The notes: generated by a model not told the origin, from the letters alone. Shown: positions 1-8,922, counted from the stretch's first letter. The stretch: DNA of 64,000 nucleotides from Actinomadura sp. K4S16 (GCF_008327685.1 NZ_BDDE01000016.1:372001-436000), one strand, 5' to 3'. Numbers and translations: made by a program.

Positions 1-193
1 TCCAGTAGGCCGGCAAGTCCATCTGGTTCCACGAAACGTCTCGGTTGAAACTTGAATTCGCTGACCGTTCCTGGCCAAGATCAGTTTCGCGATGCCTGGG
101 CAATAGTCCTCCCGAAGCTTCCCGCATACATTGTAGAAATGTATACGTGATCGCGCATCTTGGATCAAGAGCATCGACCACAGGCAGGTGGGC

Positions 194-973
194 ATGTCCG
201 CTTTTGTAATCCGGGAACTGCGGGAGCTCGATGAGCTGGCCGCGGCCTGCGAGTTGTTCGACCGGATCTGGGGGTTCGAGGACGGCGCACTCTCGATCCT
301 CCGGGAGATCATGCGCGGATACGCGTATGAGGGGAACTACGTCGCCGGAGCGTTTCTCGACGGCGCGCTGGTCGGCGCATCGGTCGGTCACTTCGGCCCG
401 CCGCACGGCCGGGCGCTCCTGTCGTACGTGACCGGCGCGGTCAAGCCGCACGCCGGCCTGGAACTCAAGCTGCACCAGCGCCGCTGGGCGATGGACCACG
501 GGATCGAGCGGATCATCTGGACCTTCGATCCGCTCGTACGCCGCAACGCGCACTTCAACCTCGCCAAACTCGGCGCGCGCGCCGAGGCGTACCTCGAGAA
601 CCACTACGGGCAGATGCCCGACGCCATCAACGGGCATGACCAGTCCGACCGCATCAGGGTCGTCTGGCACATCACGGAGCCCGAGGTGAGAGGGGCGGTC
701 GACCGGGGCCGGCCAATGCCGATCAAGGTTCCGGCCGACGCGCAGCGGCTGCTGGTCGTCGGGCCGGACGGGGGACCGGAGCTCCGCGTGACGGATTCCG
801 AGACGGTCCTGCTCGAGGTGCCCCCGGACATCGAGGGCATCCGCATGGCCGGCTCCGACCTGGCCGTCCGCTGGCGCAGAGCGGTGCGGGACACGCTGGG
901 CCGGCTCGTCGCGGACGGCGGGACCGTCATCGGATTCCATGACAAGGCCAGCTACGTGCTCCAGCAGAAGTGA
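194..973 (+). CDS. GNAT-superfamily acetyltransferase (predicted, COG3375-like)
   Basis: About 260 residues, the length of the COG3375-type predicted acetyltransferases. The N-terminal half carries a GNAT-like core: an early acceptor region, then strands around VAGAFLDGALVGASVGHFGP and a later segment with LELKLHQRRWAMDHGIERIIWTFDPL, where LKLHQR resembles the acetyl-CoA loop and the W-T-x-D-P motif is typical of this branch. The second half is a C-terminal extension of unknown role. The ATG at 194 has an AGG-type ribosome site about 9 nt upstream; a GTG at 188 is the alternative. The substrate cannot be told from sequence. It is followed 33 nt later by a same-strand membrane protein gene. 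Confidence 0.75.
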   Translation: MSAFVIRELRELDELAAACELFDRIWGFEDGALSILREIMRGYAYEGNYVAGAFLDGALVGASVGHFGPPHGRALLSYVTGAVKPHAGLELKLHQRRWAMDHGIERIIWTFDPLVRRNAHFNLAKLGARAEAYLENHYGQMPDAINGHDQSDRIRVVWHITEPEVRGAVDRGRPMPIKVPADAQRLLVVGPDGGPELRVTDSETVLLEVPPDIEGIRMAGSDLAVRWRRAVRDTLGRLVADGGTVIGFHDKASYVLQQK

Positions 974-1006
974 TCAGGCTGTGCGAAGCCTCATGTCAGA
1001 AAGTGG

Positions 1007-1945
1007 TTGAGCGTGTCGAGAGAACCCTTACCGTCGATCAGCACCGGCGGCGTGATCAGAAGGGTCGCGGTCGCCACGGCCGCCGGGGCCTTCGCCTTCG
1101 TCATCACGAACTTCGTCGCGGACCAGGACGTCGCCCAGTCGCTCACCCTGTCGGTCCTGATCGGCGGCGTGATCATGCTGGTGCAGCTGCTGATCGACTT
1201 CGACGGCCGGGTCGAGGGGATCGAACGGTGGATGCGCGCGACCGATCTGGCCATCGAGTCCGCGAAGTGGCAGCAGGCACTGGGCGACTCGGCCCTGGAC
1301 CGCGAGGCCTTCACCCGGTTCCGCGAGGCCGTGGTGAACTTCGGCCAGGACTGCCCGCCGCTGATCAGGCGGTTCACCGAGATCCTGGTGAAGGGCGACA
1401 CCGATCTGATCGACAGGCTCAGCCGGGGTGAGGGCGAGGTGACCTGCGACGGCGAAGACCACAACTGGATCCTCCAGCTCACCACCGCCACCATGAAGAC
1501 CCTCGACGCGACCAGCACCACCACGGTCGACGGCAGGGGGGACAACTTCAGCGGGGGCTTCTGGACCAGCGAGCACGGCCGGCGCTACCTCAAGGCCCAG
1601 GTCGAGGCGAAGAACCGGGGAGTGGTCATCCGCCGCCTGTTCATCATGGAGGGCGACCCCGACTTCAACGACGAGGACTTCCGGTCGATCACCCAGGAGC
1701 AGCGCGGCGCCGGAATCGAGGTCAGGGCGCTTCGCTACAACCAGATTCCGGCCATCCTCGACAGTCCGACCGACTTCATCCTCTTCGACGAGGAGGTCGC
1801 GTACGAAGTCGTCCCGGCTTCCAACCGCCAGCTCGGCTTCTTCATGACCCGCCTCCGGACCCGCACCGACTACACCCGCGAGTGCAAGGAACGCTTCGAA
1901 CTCCTCTGGCAACTAGCCGAAGAGAGCTCGCCCGGACGGATGTAG
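1007..1945 (+). CDS. Membrane-anchored protein of unknown function
   Basis: A 312-residue protein with two likely membrane segments near the N-terminus (about residues 16-36 and 43-63, rich in Ala/Val/Ile), followed by a soluble cytoplasmic domain. The soluble part has a helical middle and a C-terminal alpha/beta block with the phrases GGFWTSEHGRRYLKAQ, RLFIMEGDPDF and DFILFDEEVAYEV. I do not recognise the family. The C-terminal block looks like a small alpha/beta sensor or nuclease-like fold, but no catalytic signature is convincing. It lies between an acetyltransferase and a permease on the same strand and may be cotranscribed with the former. Confidence 0.6.
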   Translation: MSVSREPLPSISTGGVIRRVAVATAAGAFAFVITNFVADQDVAQSLTLSVLIGGVIMLVQLLIDFDGRVEGIERWMRATDLAIESAKWQQALGDSALDREAFTRFREAVVNFGQDCPPLIRRFTEILVKGDTDLIDRLSRGEGEVTCDGEDHNWILQLTTATMKTLDATSTTTVDGRGDNFSGGFWTSEHGRRYLKAQVEAKNRGVVIRRLFIMEGDPDFNDEDFRSITQEQRGAGIEVRALRYNQIPAILDSPTDFILFDEEVAYEVVPASNRQLGFFMTRLRTRTDYTRECKERFELLWQLAEESSPGRM

Positions 1946-2029
1946 CCCCGCTTCCAGCGGGAGGGGAGAACGCGGTATCCCGGCGCGGCAGTATTGTGTG
2001 CGGGCTCGCGAGTCGACCTGGGGGCCCGG

Positions 2030-3961
2030 ATGGGAACGTCGCTGGAACCGGACGCGGATTCAGGGATGCGGCGGTGGCTGCTCCAGGGACTGCACCGCCC
2101 GGGGCACAAGCCGGGGCCGCACAAGAAGAGCCCGCATCACGAGGACGCGCCGCACAAGCAGCACGCCTGGTGGCAGGTCATGTGCCTGACGGGTGTCGAC
2201 TACTTCTCCACCCTGGGCTACCAGCCGGGCATCGCCGCCCTGGCGGCCGGGGCGCTGAGCCCCGTCGCCACCCTGCTGCTGGTCGCGCTGACCCTGTTCG
2301 GAGCGCTGCCGGTCTACCGATCGGTGGCGGGGCAGAGCCCGCACGGGCTGGGGTCGCTGTCGATGCTGGAACGGCTGCTGCCCGGCTGGCGCGGCAAGCT
2401 CCTGGTCCTGTTCCTGCTGGGGTTCGTCGCCACCGCCTTCATCGTAACGATCACGCTGTCGGCCGCCGACGCCACCGCTCACCTGCTGCACAATCCGTTC
2501 GCCCCGGACGCGATCGCGGGCTGGCAGATCCCGGTCACGCTGGTGCTGATCGCGGCGCTGGGCGCGGTCTTCATGGTGGGGTTCAGCGAGGCGATCTCGA
2601 TCGCCGTCGTCCTGGTCGCGGTGTACCTGGTGCTGAACGTCGTGGTGGTGGGGACGGCCTTGGCGAAGGTGGCGTCCGACCCGGGGCTGGTCACCGACTG
2701 GAGGCACGCGCTGACCGCGGAGCACTCCAACCCGCTGGTGATGGTCGCCGTCTCGCTGTTCGTGATGCCCAAGCTCGCCCTCGGACTGTCCGGATTCGAG
2801 ACCGGAGTGGCCGTGATGCCGCTGGTCAAGGGCGACCTGAACCGGCGGATCCAGGGCGCGCGCAAGCTGCTGACCACGGCCGCGGTCATCATGAGCGTCT
2901 TCCTGATCACCTCCAGCTTCGCCACCAGCGTGCTGATCCCGGAGAAGGAGTTCCAGGAGGGCGGGAAGGCCAACGGCCGAGCGCTGGCCTACCTTGCGCA
3001 CGAGAACCTCGGCGAGTGGTTCGGCAGCGCCTACGACCTCAGCACAGTCGCGATCCTGTGGTTCGCCGGCGCCTCCGCCATGGCCGGGCTGATCAACATC
3101 GTCCCCCGGTACCTGCCGCGCTACGGGATGGCGCCGGACTGGACCCGCGCCACCCGCCCGCTGGTCCTGATCTTCACTTCCGCCGCGTTCGCGATCACGT
3201 TGCTGTTCGGAGCCCAGGTCGAGGCGCAGGGCGGCGCCTACGCCACCGGCGTCCTCGCGCTGATCCTGTCCGCCGCGGTCGCCGCCACGCTCGCGGCCTG
3301 GAAGCGCGGCCGCCGCCGCGCCGCCGTCTCCTTCGGCGTCGTCACCCTGCTCTTCACCTACGCCACGCTCGCCAACATCATCGAACGCCCCGACGGCCTG
3401 GTGATCGCCGTCGTGTTCTGCGTCGCGATCGTCGTCACGTCGCTCATCTCCCGCGCCACCCGCTCGACCGAACTGCGCATCACCGACGTCGAGTTCGACG
3501 CGAAGGCCCGCGATTTCCTCGACCGGGACGGCGAGCTGCGGATCATCGCCAACGAACCCGACGAACGCGACCGCCAGGAGTACCTGGACAAGGCACACGA
3601 GGCCTGGGAACTGCACCGCCTCCGCGCGGAGGAGGATCTGCTCTTCCTCGAGCTCACCGTCTCGGACGCGTCGGAGTTCGAGTCCACCCTGCACGTCACC
3701 GGTGAGGAACGCCACGGGTACCGCATCCTGCGCACCGAGACCCCCAGCATCCCCAACGCGATCGCGGCGATCCTGCTCCACATCCAGTACGAGACGGGCA
3801 AGCAACCGCACGTCTACTTCCACTGGGCCGAAGGCAACCCGATCGGCGCCCTGCTCCGCTACCTGGTGTTCGGCGGCGGCGACGTCCCACCCCTCACCCG
3901 CGAGATCCTCCGCCAGGCCGAACCCGACATCGAACAGCGCCCGGTCGTCCACGTCGGCTGA
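2030..3961 (+). CDS. APC-superfamily amino acid permease with cytosolic tail
   Basis: About 643 residues with 11-12 predicted membrane helices between roughly residues 50 and 480 and a soluble C-terminal tail of about 150 residues. The start of the core (WWQVMCLTGVDYFSTLGYQPG) matches the conserved first helix of actinobacterial APC transporters usually annotated as amino acid transporters. The His/Lys/Gly-rich N-terminus (GHKPGPHKKSPHHED) is basic and probably cytoplasmic. Starts at 1994, 2030 and 2066 are all in frame; 2030 is chosen because a G-rich Shine-Dalgarno-like stretch sits just upstream. Substrate is not inferable. It is the last chromosomal gene before the integrated elements. 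Confidence 0.8.
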   Translation: MGTSLEPDADSGMRRWLLQGLHRPGHKPGPHKKSPHHEDAPHKQHAWWQVMCLTGVDYFSTLGYQPGIAALAAGALSPVATLLLVALTLFGALPVYRSVAGQSPHGLGSLSMLERLLPGWRGKLLVLFLLGFVATAFIVTITLSAADATAHLLHNPFAPDAIAGWQIPVTLVLIAALGAVFMVGFSEAISIAVVLVAVYLVLNVVVVGTALAKVASDPGLVTDWRHALTAEHSNPLVMVAVSLFVMPKLALGLSGFETGVAVMPLVKGDLNRRIQGARKLLTTAAVIMSVFLITSSFATSVLIPEKEFQEGGKANGRALAYLAHENLGEWFGSAYDLSTVAILWFAGASAMAGLINIVPRYLPRYGMAPDWTRATRPLVLIFTSAAFAITLLFGAQVEAQGGAYATGVLALILSAAVAATLAAWKRGRRRAAVSFGVVTLLFTYATLANIIERPDGLVIAVVFCVAIVVTSLISRATRSTELRITDVEFDAKARDFLDRDGELRIIANEPDERDRQEYLDKAHEAWELHRLRAEEDLLFLELTVSDASEFESTLHVTGEERHGYRILRTETPSIPNAIAAILLHIQYETGKQPHVYFHWAEGNPIGALLRYLVFGGGDVPPLTREILRQAEPDIEQRPVVHVG

Positions 3962-4000
3962 CCCCCGCAAAAGGCCCCGAGAACCGGTACCCCGTAATGG

Positions 4001-4040
4001 CCAGGCGACGATAATAGAACCCGCGCAGCCAGCTTGGAAG
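4001..4040. repeat. attL of element 1: diverged tRNA-Gly 3'-end copy
   Basis: This stretch matches the 3' end of tRNA-Gly(TCC) (same plus-strand sense as 35508-35547 and 22520-22559) at 33 of 40 positions, and at 22 of 24 over 4017-4040. It has no 5' half, so it is not a tRNA gene. It lies 145 bp before an integrase gene, as expected for an attachment core left by site-specific integration. Confidence 0.75.
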
Positions 4041-4151
4041 TGCCAGAAATGTCCCTCCCGCCGACCGCTAGGAAACCGCTAAACTGCAGGTCAGAGGCTG
4101 TTTCGTGTGCCATCCTGTACTCGCCGGTATCGCTCGGATTTCCATGATCCA

Positions 4152-4172
4152 GTGACAAATGCGTGACAGATG
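4152..4172 (+). repeat. Left arm-type tandem decamer of element 1
   Basis: Two direct copies of a decamer, GTGACAAATG and GTGACAGATG, separated by one base, sit 14 bp before the integrase start codon. The same arrangement recurs at 22441-22461 next to the other core. The position suggests an integrase arm-binding site, possibly also autoregulatory because it overlaps the integrase promoter region. Confidence 0.65.
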
Positions 4173-4185
4173 ATCTCGGGGGGCC

Positions 4186-5637
4186 ATGGGTTTCACGCGC
4201 AAGCGCAAGGGGCCGAACGGCACCCGATACCAAGCGCTCTACAACGACGCCCGAGGCATACGCCAGACGGCCGGCACCTTCGCCACTCGCAAGGAAGCAG
4301 ACCGAGCCTGGCAACGAGCCGAGACTCGCATCGCCGAGGGCAAGGCAGGCGATCCCCGCCGCGCCCGCCAGACCTTCCGCACCTACGTCGAAGAGCGCTG
4401 GTTCCCGAACCACCGCATCGAGGCATCGACCCGCCAGGACTACGCCTACGCCCTCGCCTCCCACGTCATGCCGTACTTCGGCGACATGAGGCTGCAGGAC
4501 ATCACCTCAGAGACCGTCCGCGAGTGGATCACGCACCTCAATAAGCAGGGCGTCTCGGCCTACCGCATCAAGTACTGCAAGACGGCGATCCTCAACGCCA
4601 TCTTCACCACCGCGGTCAACGACGGCGTCCTCGTCTACCACCCCAGCCGCGGCGTGAAGACCGACCCCGTCCCCGAGAAGCCGCGCCAGATCATCACCGC
4701 CGACCAGTTCGCCCGCATCTACGAGGCCCTCCCAGACGAGACCTCCAAGCTCCTGGTCGAGACCGACATAGAAAGCGGCCTCCGCTGGGGCGAGCTGACC
4801 GAACTCCGCGTCAAGGACCTCGACTTCGCCACCAGCATCCTCACCGTCAGCCGCGCAGTAGTCGAGCTAGTCCCAAAGTTCCACCCCGAAGGCCGCCGCT
4901 TCCTGGTGAAGGACTATCCCAAGGGCCAACGCTGGCGCCGCTTCAAGCTAAGCCCCCAGATAGTCGCCAAGCTCAAGTCCCACGCAGAAGCCCACAACCT
5001 CGCCCCCGACGACCTCTTCTTCAGCCGCCGAGCCGAGCCACCCAACCTCGAACTCCTGGACCCCGAAGCCCTCACCTTCGAAGCCCCGAACGGCCGCACC
5101 TACACCCACGGAACGATCACGGCCTACAGCCTCGGCAAGTGCAAATGCCACCACTGCCGAGCCGCCTACGCCGCCTACCGAGCCGACCGCCGTGCCCAGG
5201 GCAAAGACAATCCCCGCAAGCCCCGCGCCATCGACGACGACCCCCACATCCCCGCCAGCTGGTTCCGCAACCACTGCTGGCACCCGGCCCGAGCCGCCGC
5301 CGACCTCGGCTGGTCACCCCGCATCCACGACCTCCGCCACGCCCACGCCTCCTGGCTCCTAGCCGGCGGCGCCGACCTCCAGGTCGTCAAAGAACGCCTA
5401 GGCCACCGCAAGATCTCCACCACCGAGCGCTACCTACACACCCTCCCCACCGCCGACGAAACCGCCCTAGATGCCCTAGCCAAGATCCGCACGCCCCCGA
5501 GCAGCCAGGACGCACCCGCAGACCTCGAAGCCCAACTAGCCGAAGCCCAAGCCAAGATCACTCAACTACAGGCCGTCCTAGCCGACCAACTGATCGCCCA
5601 GCACACCGAAACAAGACCAAACCTGCGTTCGGTGTAG
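4186..5637 (+). CDS. int: Tyrosine recombinase (integrase) with inserted Cys/His knuckle
   Basis: A 483-residue phage-type integrase that would excise and integrate element 1 at tRNA-Gly. N-terminal arm-binding domain (about 1-60), SAM-like core-binding domain (about 62-150), then the catalytic domain with Arg-200 (GLRWGEL), His-381/Arg-384 (HDLRHAH), His-407 (LGHRKIS) and nucleophile Tyr-416 (ERYLH). Between boxes I and II lies an insertion at about 300-345 with a CKCHHC cluster (Cys-319, 321, 324), resembling a small zinc knuckle. The C-terminus (about 445-470) is a short Ala/Gln/Leu-rich coiled coil. Strong start: ATG after GGGGGG. Codon use drifts to many CTA codons, less typical of the chromosome. 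All catalytic residues are present, so it may be active. Confidence 0.93.
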   Translation: MGFTRKRKGPNGTRYQALYNDARGIRQTAGTFATRKEADRAWQRAETRIAEGKAGDPRRARQTFRTYVEERWFPNHRIEASTRQDYAYALASHVMPYFGDMRLQDITSETVREWITHLNKQGVSAYRIKYCKTAILNAIFTTAVNDGVLVYHPSRGVKTDPVPEKPRQIITADQFARIYEALPDETSKLLVETDIESGLRWGELTELRVKDLDFATSILTVSRAVVELVPKFHPEGRRFLVKDYPKGQRWRRFKLSPQIVAKLKSHAEAHNLAPDDLFFSRRAEPPNLELLDPEALTFEAPNGRTYTHGTITAYSLGKCKCHHCRAAYAAYRADRRAQGKDNPRKPRAIDDDPHIPASWFRNHCWHPARAAADLGWSPRIHDLRHAHASWLLAGGADLQVVKERLGHRKISTTERYLHTLPTADETALDALAKIRTPPSSQDAPADLEAQLAEAQAKITQLQAVLADQLIAQHTETRPNLRSV

Positions 5638-5670
5638 CGCGCCCCTCAGGGTGGACCCGGACAAGAGAAG

Positions 5671-5985
5671 TTGATCAAGACGGGGCCCGCTTCCTCGGAA
5701 GGCCAAGGATCCCGCGGTGAGGCCGCGCGGACCTATCTGGCGTCCCGCCGCGAGGAGATGCGTCAGGCCATGCTCGCCAACCTCCGCAAACTCGACGGGT
5801 CGGCTGCCTCCAGCGTCTCCCTCCTGACCGACACCCCGGCCGAGGACATCGAACGACTCGGCGGGATCAGCGAGGGCACCTGCGACGGAACCGGCTCGGT
5901 CAACCCTGTGAGTGCTCCTGGAGGAGTAGCGTATTACTCCAAAAGCGGGCCGCTAACTCCGTTTTTCGTCGTGCCCTGCATGTAA
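5671..5985 (+). CDS. Small ORF of unknown function (possible gene remnant)
   Basis: A 104-codon open frame beginning with TTG/ATG-type starts near the integrase terminator. The part up to about residue 70 (REEMRQAMLANLRKLDG, LTDTPAEDIERLGG) has normal actinobacterial codon bias and helical character, whereas the rest (VAYYSKSGPLTPFFVV) does not, so the true coding part may be a truncated relic. The ORF ends in an AT-richer region with an inverted repeat (GGAGTA-N6-TACTCC near 5921). I do not recognise a family. Confidence 0.3.
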   Translation: MIKTGPASSEGQGSRGEAARTYLASRREEMRQAMLANLRKLDGSAASSVSLLTDTPAEDIERLGGISEGTCDGTGSVNPVSAPGGVAYYSKSGPLTPFFVVPCM

Positions 5986-6180
5986 AAGCGAACGTGCACG
6001 CGGCTTTGTAGTGCGTATGCCACGTTAAACGCATGCGGTGCTGTGGCCTCGACATGCCGCACGTGCGAACTTTGCACGCGCGCGGTTACATAGAGGCCGT
6101 GTGATCTGGCGTAGCCCCGCACGTCACGCACACACCCCGGTGAGCCGTCCGGTCGGGCATTTCACCTCCCTCCTATGGAA
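5921..6180. other. Non-coding, inverted-repeat-rich region upstream of the toxin gene
   Basis: About 260 bp with lower GC than the flanks. It contains a 6-bp-arm inverted repeat (GGAGTA/TACTCC) and several interspersed CGTGC/GCACG and GCATGC-type palindromes between about 5990 and 6100. No convincing ORF. It probably holds the promoter and control region for the downstream toxin-immunity pair; nothing more specific can be said. Confidence 0.35.
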
Positions 6181-6191
6181 GGGCAGCGAGC

Positions 6192-7652
6192 GTGGGCGTG
6201 GATCATCCCGGTGGGCCGGGCGAAGGCCCGGAGACCGCCGACAAGGCCACCCCGCAGAGCACCCGCGACAAGTCACCGGCCGACTCTCCCGGAGCAAACG
6301 GGAAGACGCCCCGTATGGACAGCCTCACTGCAGCTGGCTGGAAGTTTCCCGGACGACCGGGAGCCGCCGACGAGTCCTCAACCGCCCCGACTGGCGACAA
6401 GCAGCAGACCCTCGGGGACTCCTCGATTGAGGCCAAGCCGGTCGCCAAGAAGAATCCAATAGCAGACGAGACTGACGAAGCCGACGTCGGCTCTCAGGTA
6501 ACCAATGAACCCGACGACACGACCGGCCCCGCTGAGAACGGCAACGGCTGCCTGGAAGCGGAGAAGCGCGGCCAGGCGAAGTCCGAGGACCCGGCCCAGG
6601 ACGAGGACGAGCGGGCCGATGACAACCCTGAACTCACTGCCGGTCAACCCGAGACCAGCGGGGCGGGAGGCCAGGACGACGACCACAGGGAACCGTACCC
6701 CGGGGACGGCGGCAGCAGCGCCGACGACAAGACCGACGACCCCGAACCACCCCGGCAGCAAGAATCCCTCCTGCCCGACAACGCAGCGCCTCCCAAGCAA
6801 CCCTCCCGCTTGGAAAGCCTGGCCCGTGCCCGCGAAGCACAAATCCAAGTCGCAGAACAACTACGAGCCAAGTTCCAGGACGTCCAGACCGTCGATGGTG
6901 ACAAAGGTGCCCCGCCGCAAAGCGAGAACACGGGAGACGACGACCGCGAGCCCGAAGAACGGACCCCAGTTACTGAGGCATCACCCGGCGACACCGACGG
7001 CGACGACGGCGGCGAACCGCCAGCCGAACCAGCAGCAGATTCCCCGCGCCCCACAGAAGACCCAGCCCCCGGCGAGGAGAACAAGCCACAACCGGGCCCA
7101 GAAGTCGCCCAATCCACTGAAGAGACGGCGCCCGCCTCCGAAGGACCTGAGGAGAACGCCGCGCCTCCAGAGGCCCTCGGTGACCAGGGCGTCGACAGTG
7201 GCAAAGATGCCGTGGGCGACGGCACCGTGGAGGATGCCGCAGGTGAGACCACCGAATTCCAATCAGCTGTCGGTGAAGAGCTCGCCGATGGCGAAGCCGA
7301 AGCGGGCAGGCCCACATCGTTGGAAGGGCAGAGAGACTACGTCGTCGACGATCCGGCCGTGCCCGGCAGGACGATCACTGATATCGACCGCATCCAAGAC
7401 GGGGTCCTGTGGGAAGAGAAGAGCGCGACCAACGCTGGCGACATCGGCCGATGGGTGGCCAAGCACATTGACAAGAAGTTCTCATCCTATCTCGACGCGC
7501 GCCAATACATGGTCGGCTACGAACAGGCACCCATCGGTTTTTATTTCACCACTCCCGATGCCGATCCCGCGTTCCGATCCGAGGTAGAATCGGCGGTTGA
7601 GAGATTGCGTCTAGCATATCCGAGCGAACAGATCCTGCTGGAGTGGTCATAA
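6192..7652 (+). CDS. Putative polymorphic-toxin-like protein with C-terminal nuclease-type domain
   Basis: A 486-residue protein. Residues about 1-375 are low-complexity, acidic and Pro/Gly/Thr-rich, almost certainly disordered, with no signal peptide, membrane segment or WXG motif. The last ~105 residues are a compact domain starting RDYVVDDPAVPGRTITDIDRI, with an Asp (DIDRIQDG) followed by WEEKSA, i.e. a D...ExK arrangement as in PD-(D/E)xK nucleases, then IGFYFTTP and a terminal EW. This long linker plus small C-terminal domain is the plan of polymorphic toxins. The gene immediately downstream overlaps by one base and looks like an immunity gene. GTG start at 6192 has GGAAGGG 8 nt upstream. 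The nuclease assignment is inference from motif spacing. Confidence 0.55.
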   Translation: MGVDHPGGPGEGPETADKATPQSTRDKSPADSPGANGKTPRMDSLTAAGWKFPGRPGAADESSTAPTGDKQQTLGDSSIEAKPVAKKNPIADETDEADVGSQVTNEPDDTTGPAENGNGCLEAEKRGQAKSEDPAQDEDERADDNPELTAGQPETSGAGGQDDDHREPYPGDGGSSADDKTDDPEPPRQQESLLPDNAAPPKQPSRLESLARAREAQIQVAEQLRAKFQDVQTVDGDKGAPPQSENTGDDDREPEERTPVTEASPGDTDGDDGGEPPAEPAADSPRPTEDPAPGEENKPQPGPEVAQSTEETAPASEGPEENAAPPEALGDQGVDSGKDAVGDGTVEDAAGETTEFQSAVGEELADGEAEAGRPTSLEGQRDYVVDDPAVPGRTITDIDRIQDGVLWEEKSATNAGDIGRWVAKHIDKKFSSYLDARQYMVGYEQAPIGFYFTTPDADPAFRSEVESAVERLRLAYPSEQILLEWS

Positions 7653-8011
7653 TGGGTTACATCTTCGACGTCGATGACGAGACCGTGTGGAGTCCATCAC
7701 TGCGGGTCGGGCAACTGTACGTCAACCTTGCAGAAGCAATCGCCCGTACTCTGGAGATTTCAACGGGGTTGGAGGCGGTTGCTGAAGACATGTACGACAT
7801 CGACACTTCTGTCTTCGGCGACTTCACCCGAGCTCTTGTTCAGGATTTCTTCTCCACGCGCCACGTCGTTGCTCAAGAGATGCTGCGCGGCGTACTACTC
7901 GCCTCCCTGGTAATGCTTCAACGAGGCGGCGTCGAAATCACCCCCGAGGGCGAGGAGCAGAAGTCTTTCTGGTCCGCTCTACCTGAATTCGCACAAAGAA
8001 TGCCGATGTGA
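7652..8011 (+). CDS. Putative immunity protein for the preceding toxin
   Basis: A 119-residue acidic protein (MGYIFDVDDETVW...) with no membrane segment or known motif. Its ATG overlaps the stop of the upstream toxin-like gene (TAATG), and GGAG lies 8 nt upstream, so the two are translationally coupled. Size, acidity and tight coupling to a C-terminal nuclease-like domain are the usual marks of a dedicated immunity protein. An in-frame GTG at 7643 is an alternative start. Function is inferred from position only. Confidence 0.55.
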   Translation: MGYIFDVDDETVWSPSLRVGQLYVNLAEAIARTLEISTGLEAVAEDMYDIDTSVFGDFTRALVQDFFSTRHVVAQEMLRGVLLASLVMLQRGGVEITPEGEEQKSFWSALPEFAQRMPM

Positions 8012-8077
8012 TAAAAAGGTAAGCTCTTGGATTGCTGACGCTTGGCGATTGAGGACCTCGTTGTTATTGGTGGCGGC

Positions 8078-8187
8078 AACGGCGCTTCGCGGAGTTCGCC
8101 GAGGCGTGGGGGCCAAGTACCGGGCGACCGTGAAGCTCTGGAAAGATGCCCGGAGCGAGTTCGGGATTGTCGGGGCAGCCGACGTAG
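8078..8187 (+). pseudogene. Fragment of an IS256/mutator-type transposase
   Basis: In two overlapping frames the stretch reads RFAEFAEAWG and then AKYRATVKLWKDARSEF, which together resemble the C-terminal half of IS256-family transposases (the segment before the usual ...EF-P-F-L-x-D-V-E-I-R motif). A frameshift near 8105 and a stop at about 8202 break it; no inverted repeats or remaining transposase sequence are seen. It marks an old IS insertion between the toxin pair and the ATPase gene. The rest of 8012-8496 holds no recognisable gene. Confidence 0.45.
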
Positions 8188-8496
8188 ACCCACAGTGGTG
8201 ACAGCGGGAACCCTGCGTGTGGTGGAGCAGTACGAGACGCCACCCCAGAGGCTCCAGAGCCGGCCAGGACGCTCAGGAGCTCCTCCGCTGTCGGCGCGGC
8301 CCTGGTACGTCCGCCAGAACAGGACGTGCTGCTCCACCTGGGTGTTCAGAGGGCGCGCTTGGCCTATACGATCTTTCCGCCTTCCGTGGTCGGTCGGTTC
8401 CCCAGGCGTGGACGAGTTGCGACACCAGCAGCAGGCCCCGGCTGGAGGTCACCTCGAAGCCCTCAAGGCCGACCGTCTGGAGTCGGCGCGGCGGGA

Positions 8497-8922
8497 TCAG
8501 GGTTTGAGCCTGGCCCAGACCCACTTGCCTCCGTGGGGGTCGGGAGTGTGGCCGCACTCGGCCGCGAGGGTGGCGACGATCGGGAGGCCCCGGCCGCCGT
8601 TGTCGTCCCAGTGCTCCTCGCACACGTCGAGAGTGTCGAGGGTCATCTCGATCAGCGGGCGGACCCGCGGGGTGCTCGGGCTACTGTCCCACACCGCGAT
8701 GAGCACGCCGTCGATGTCGCGGCTGCACTGGTAGCGAATCTCCTTACCGGGCGTGGCCGTTACGGCGTTGGTGATCAATTCTGAGGCGATGAGGAATGCA
8801 TCGTCTGAAATGTGCCCATAGCCCCACTTGTCGAGTCGCGATCGGGTCAGCGTCCGCGCCAGTCCGGGGGCCGCTTTCGATGCCAGGATGGGCAGCAGCA
8901 GGCAGTCGGAGGTTGTGGTCAT
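8497..8922 (-). CDS. GHKL-type ATP-binding protein (anti-sigma kinase-like)
   Basis: 141 residues with the compact HATPase fold of RsbW-like actinobacterial proteins: N-box SELITNAVTAT (about 48-58), G1 box VWDSSPSTPRV, and G2 box DNGGRGLPIVATLAAECG, ending in WVWARL. Such proteins are encoded in very many copies in filamentous actinomycetes, commonly divergent from or beside XRE-DUF5753/DUF397 pairs, as here. Divergent from the XRE gene with about 100 bp between starts, so they share a promoter region. Target unknown. Confidence 0.88.
   Translation of the reverse strand: MTTTSDCLLLPILASKAAPGLARTLTRSRLDKWGYGHISDDAFLIASELITNAVTATPGKEIRYQCSRDIDGVLIAVWDSSPSTPRVRPLIEMTLDTLDVCEEHWDDNGGRGLPIVATLAAECGHTPDPHGGKWVWARLKP

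Noticed and set aside
1882..3705. Long overlapping ORFs in other frames of high-GC genes (for example here, 36.4-38.8 kb and 48.7-51.2 kb)
   Set aside because: They are shadows of well-identified genes, with Arg/Pro/Gly-rich composition and no family resemblance.
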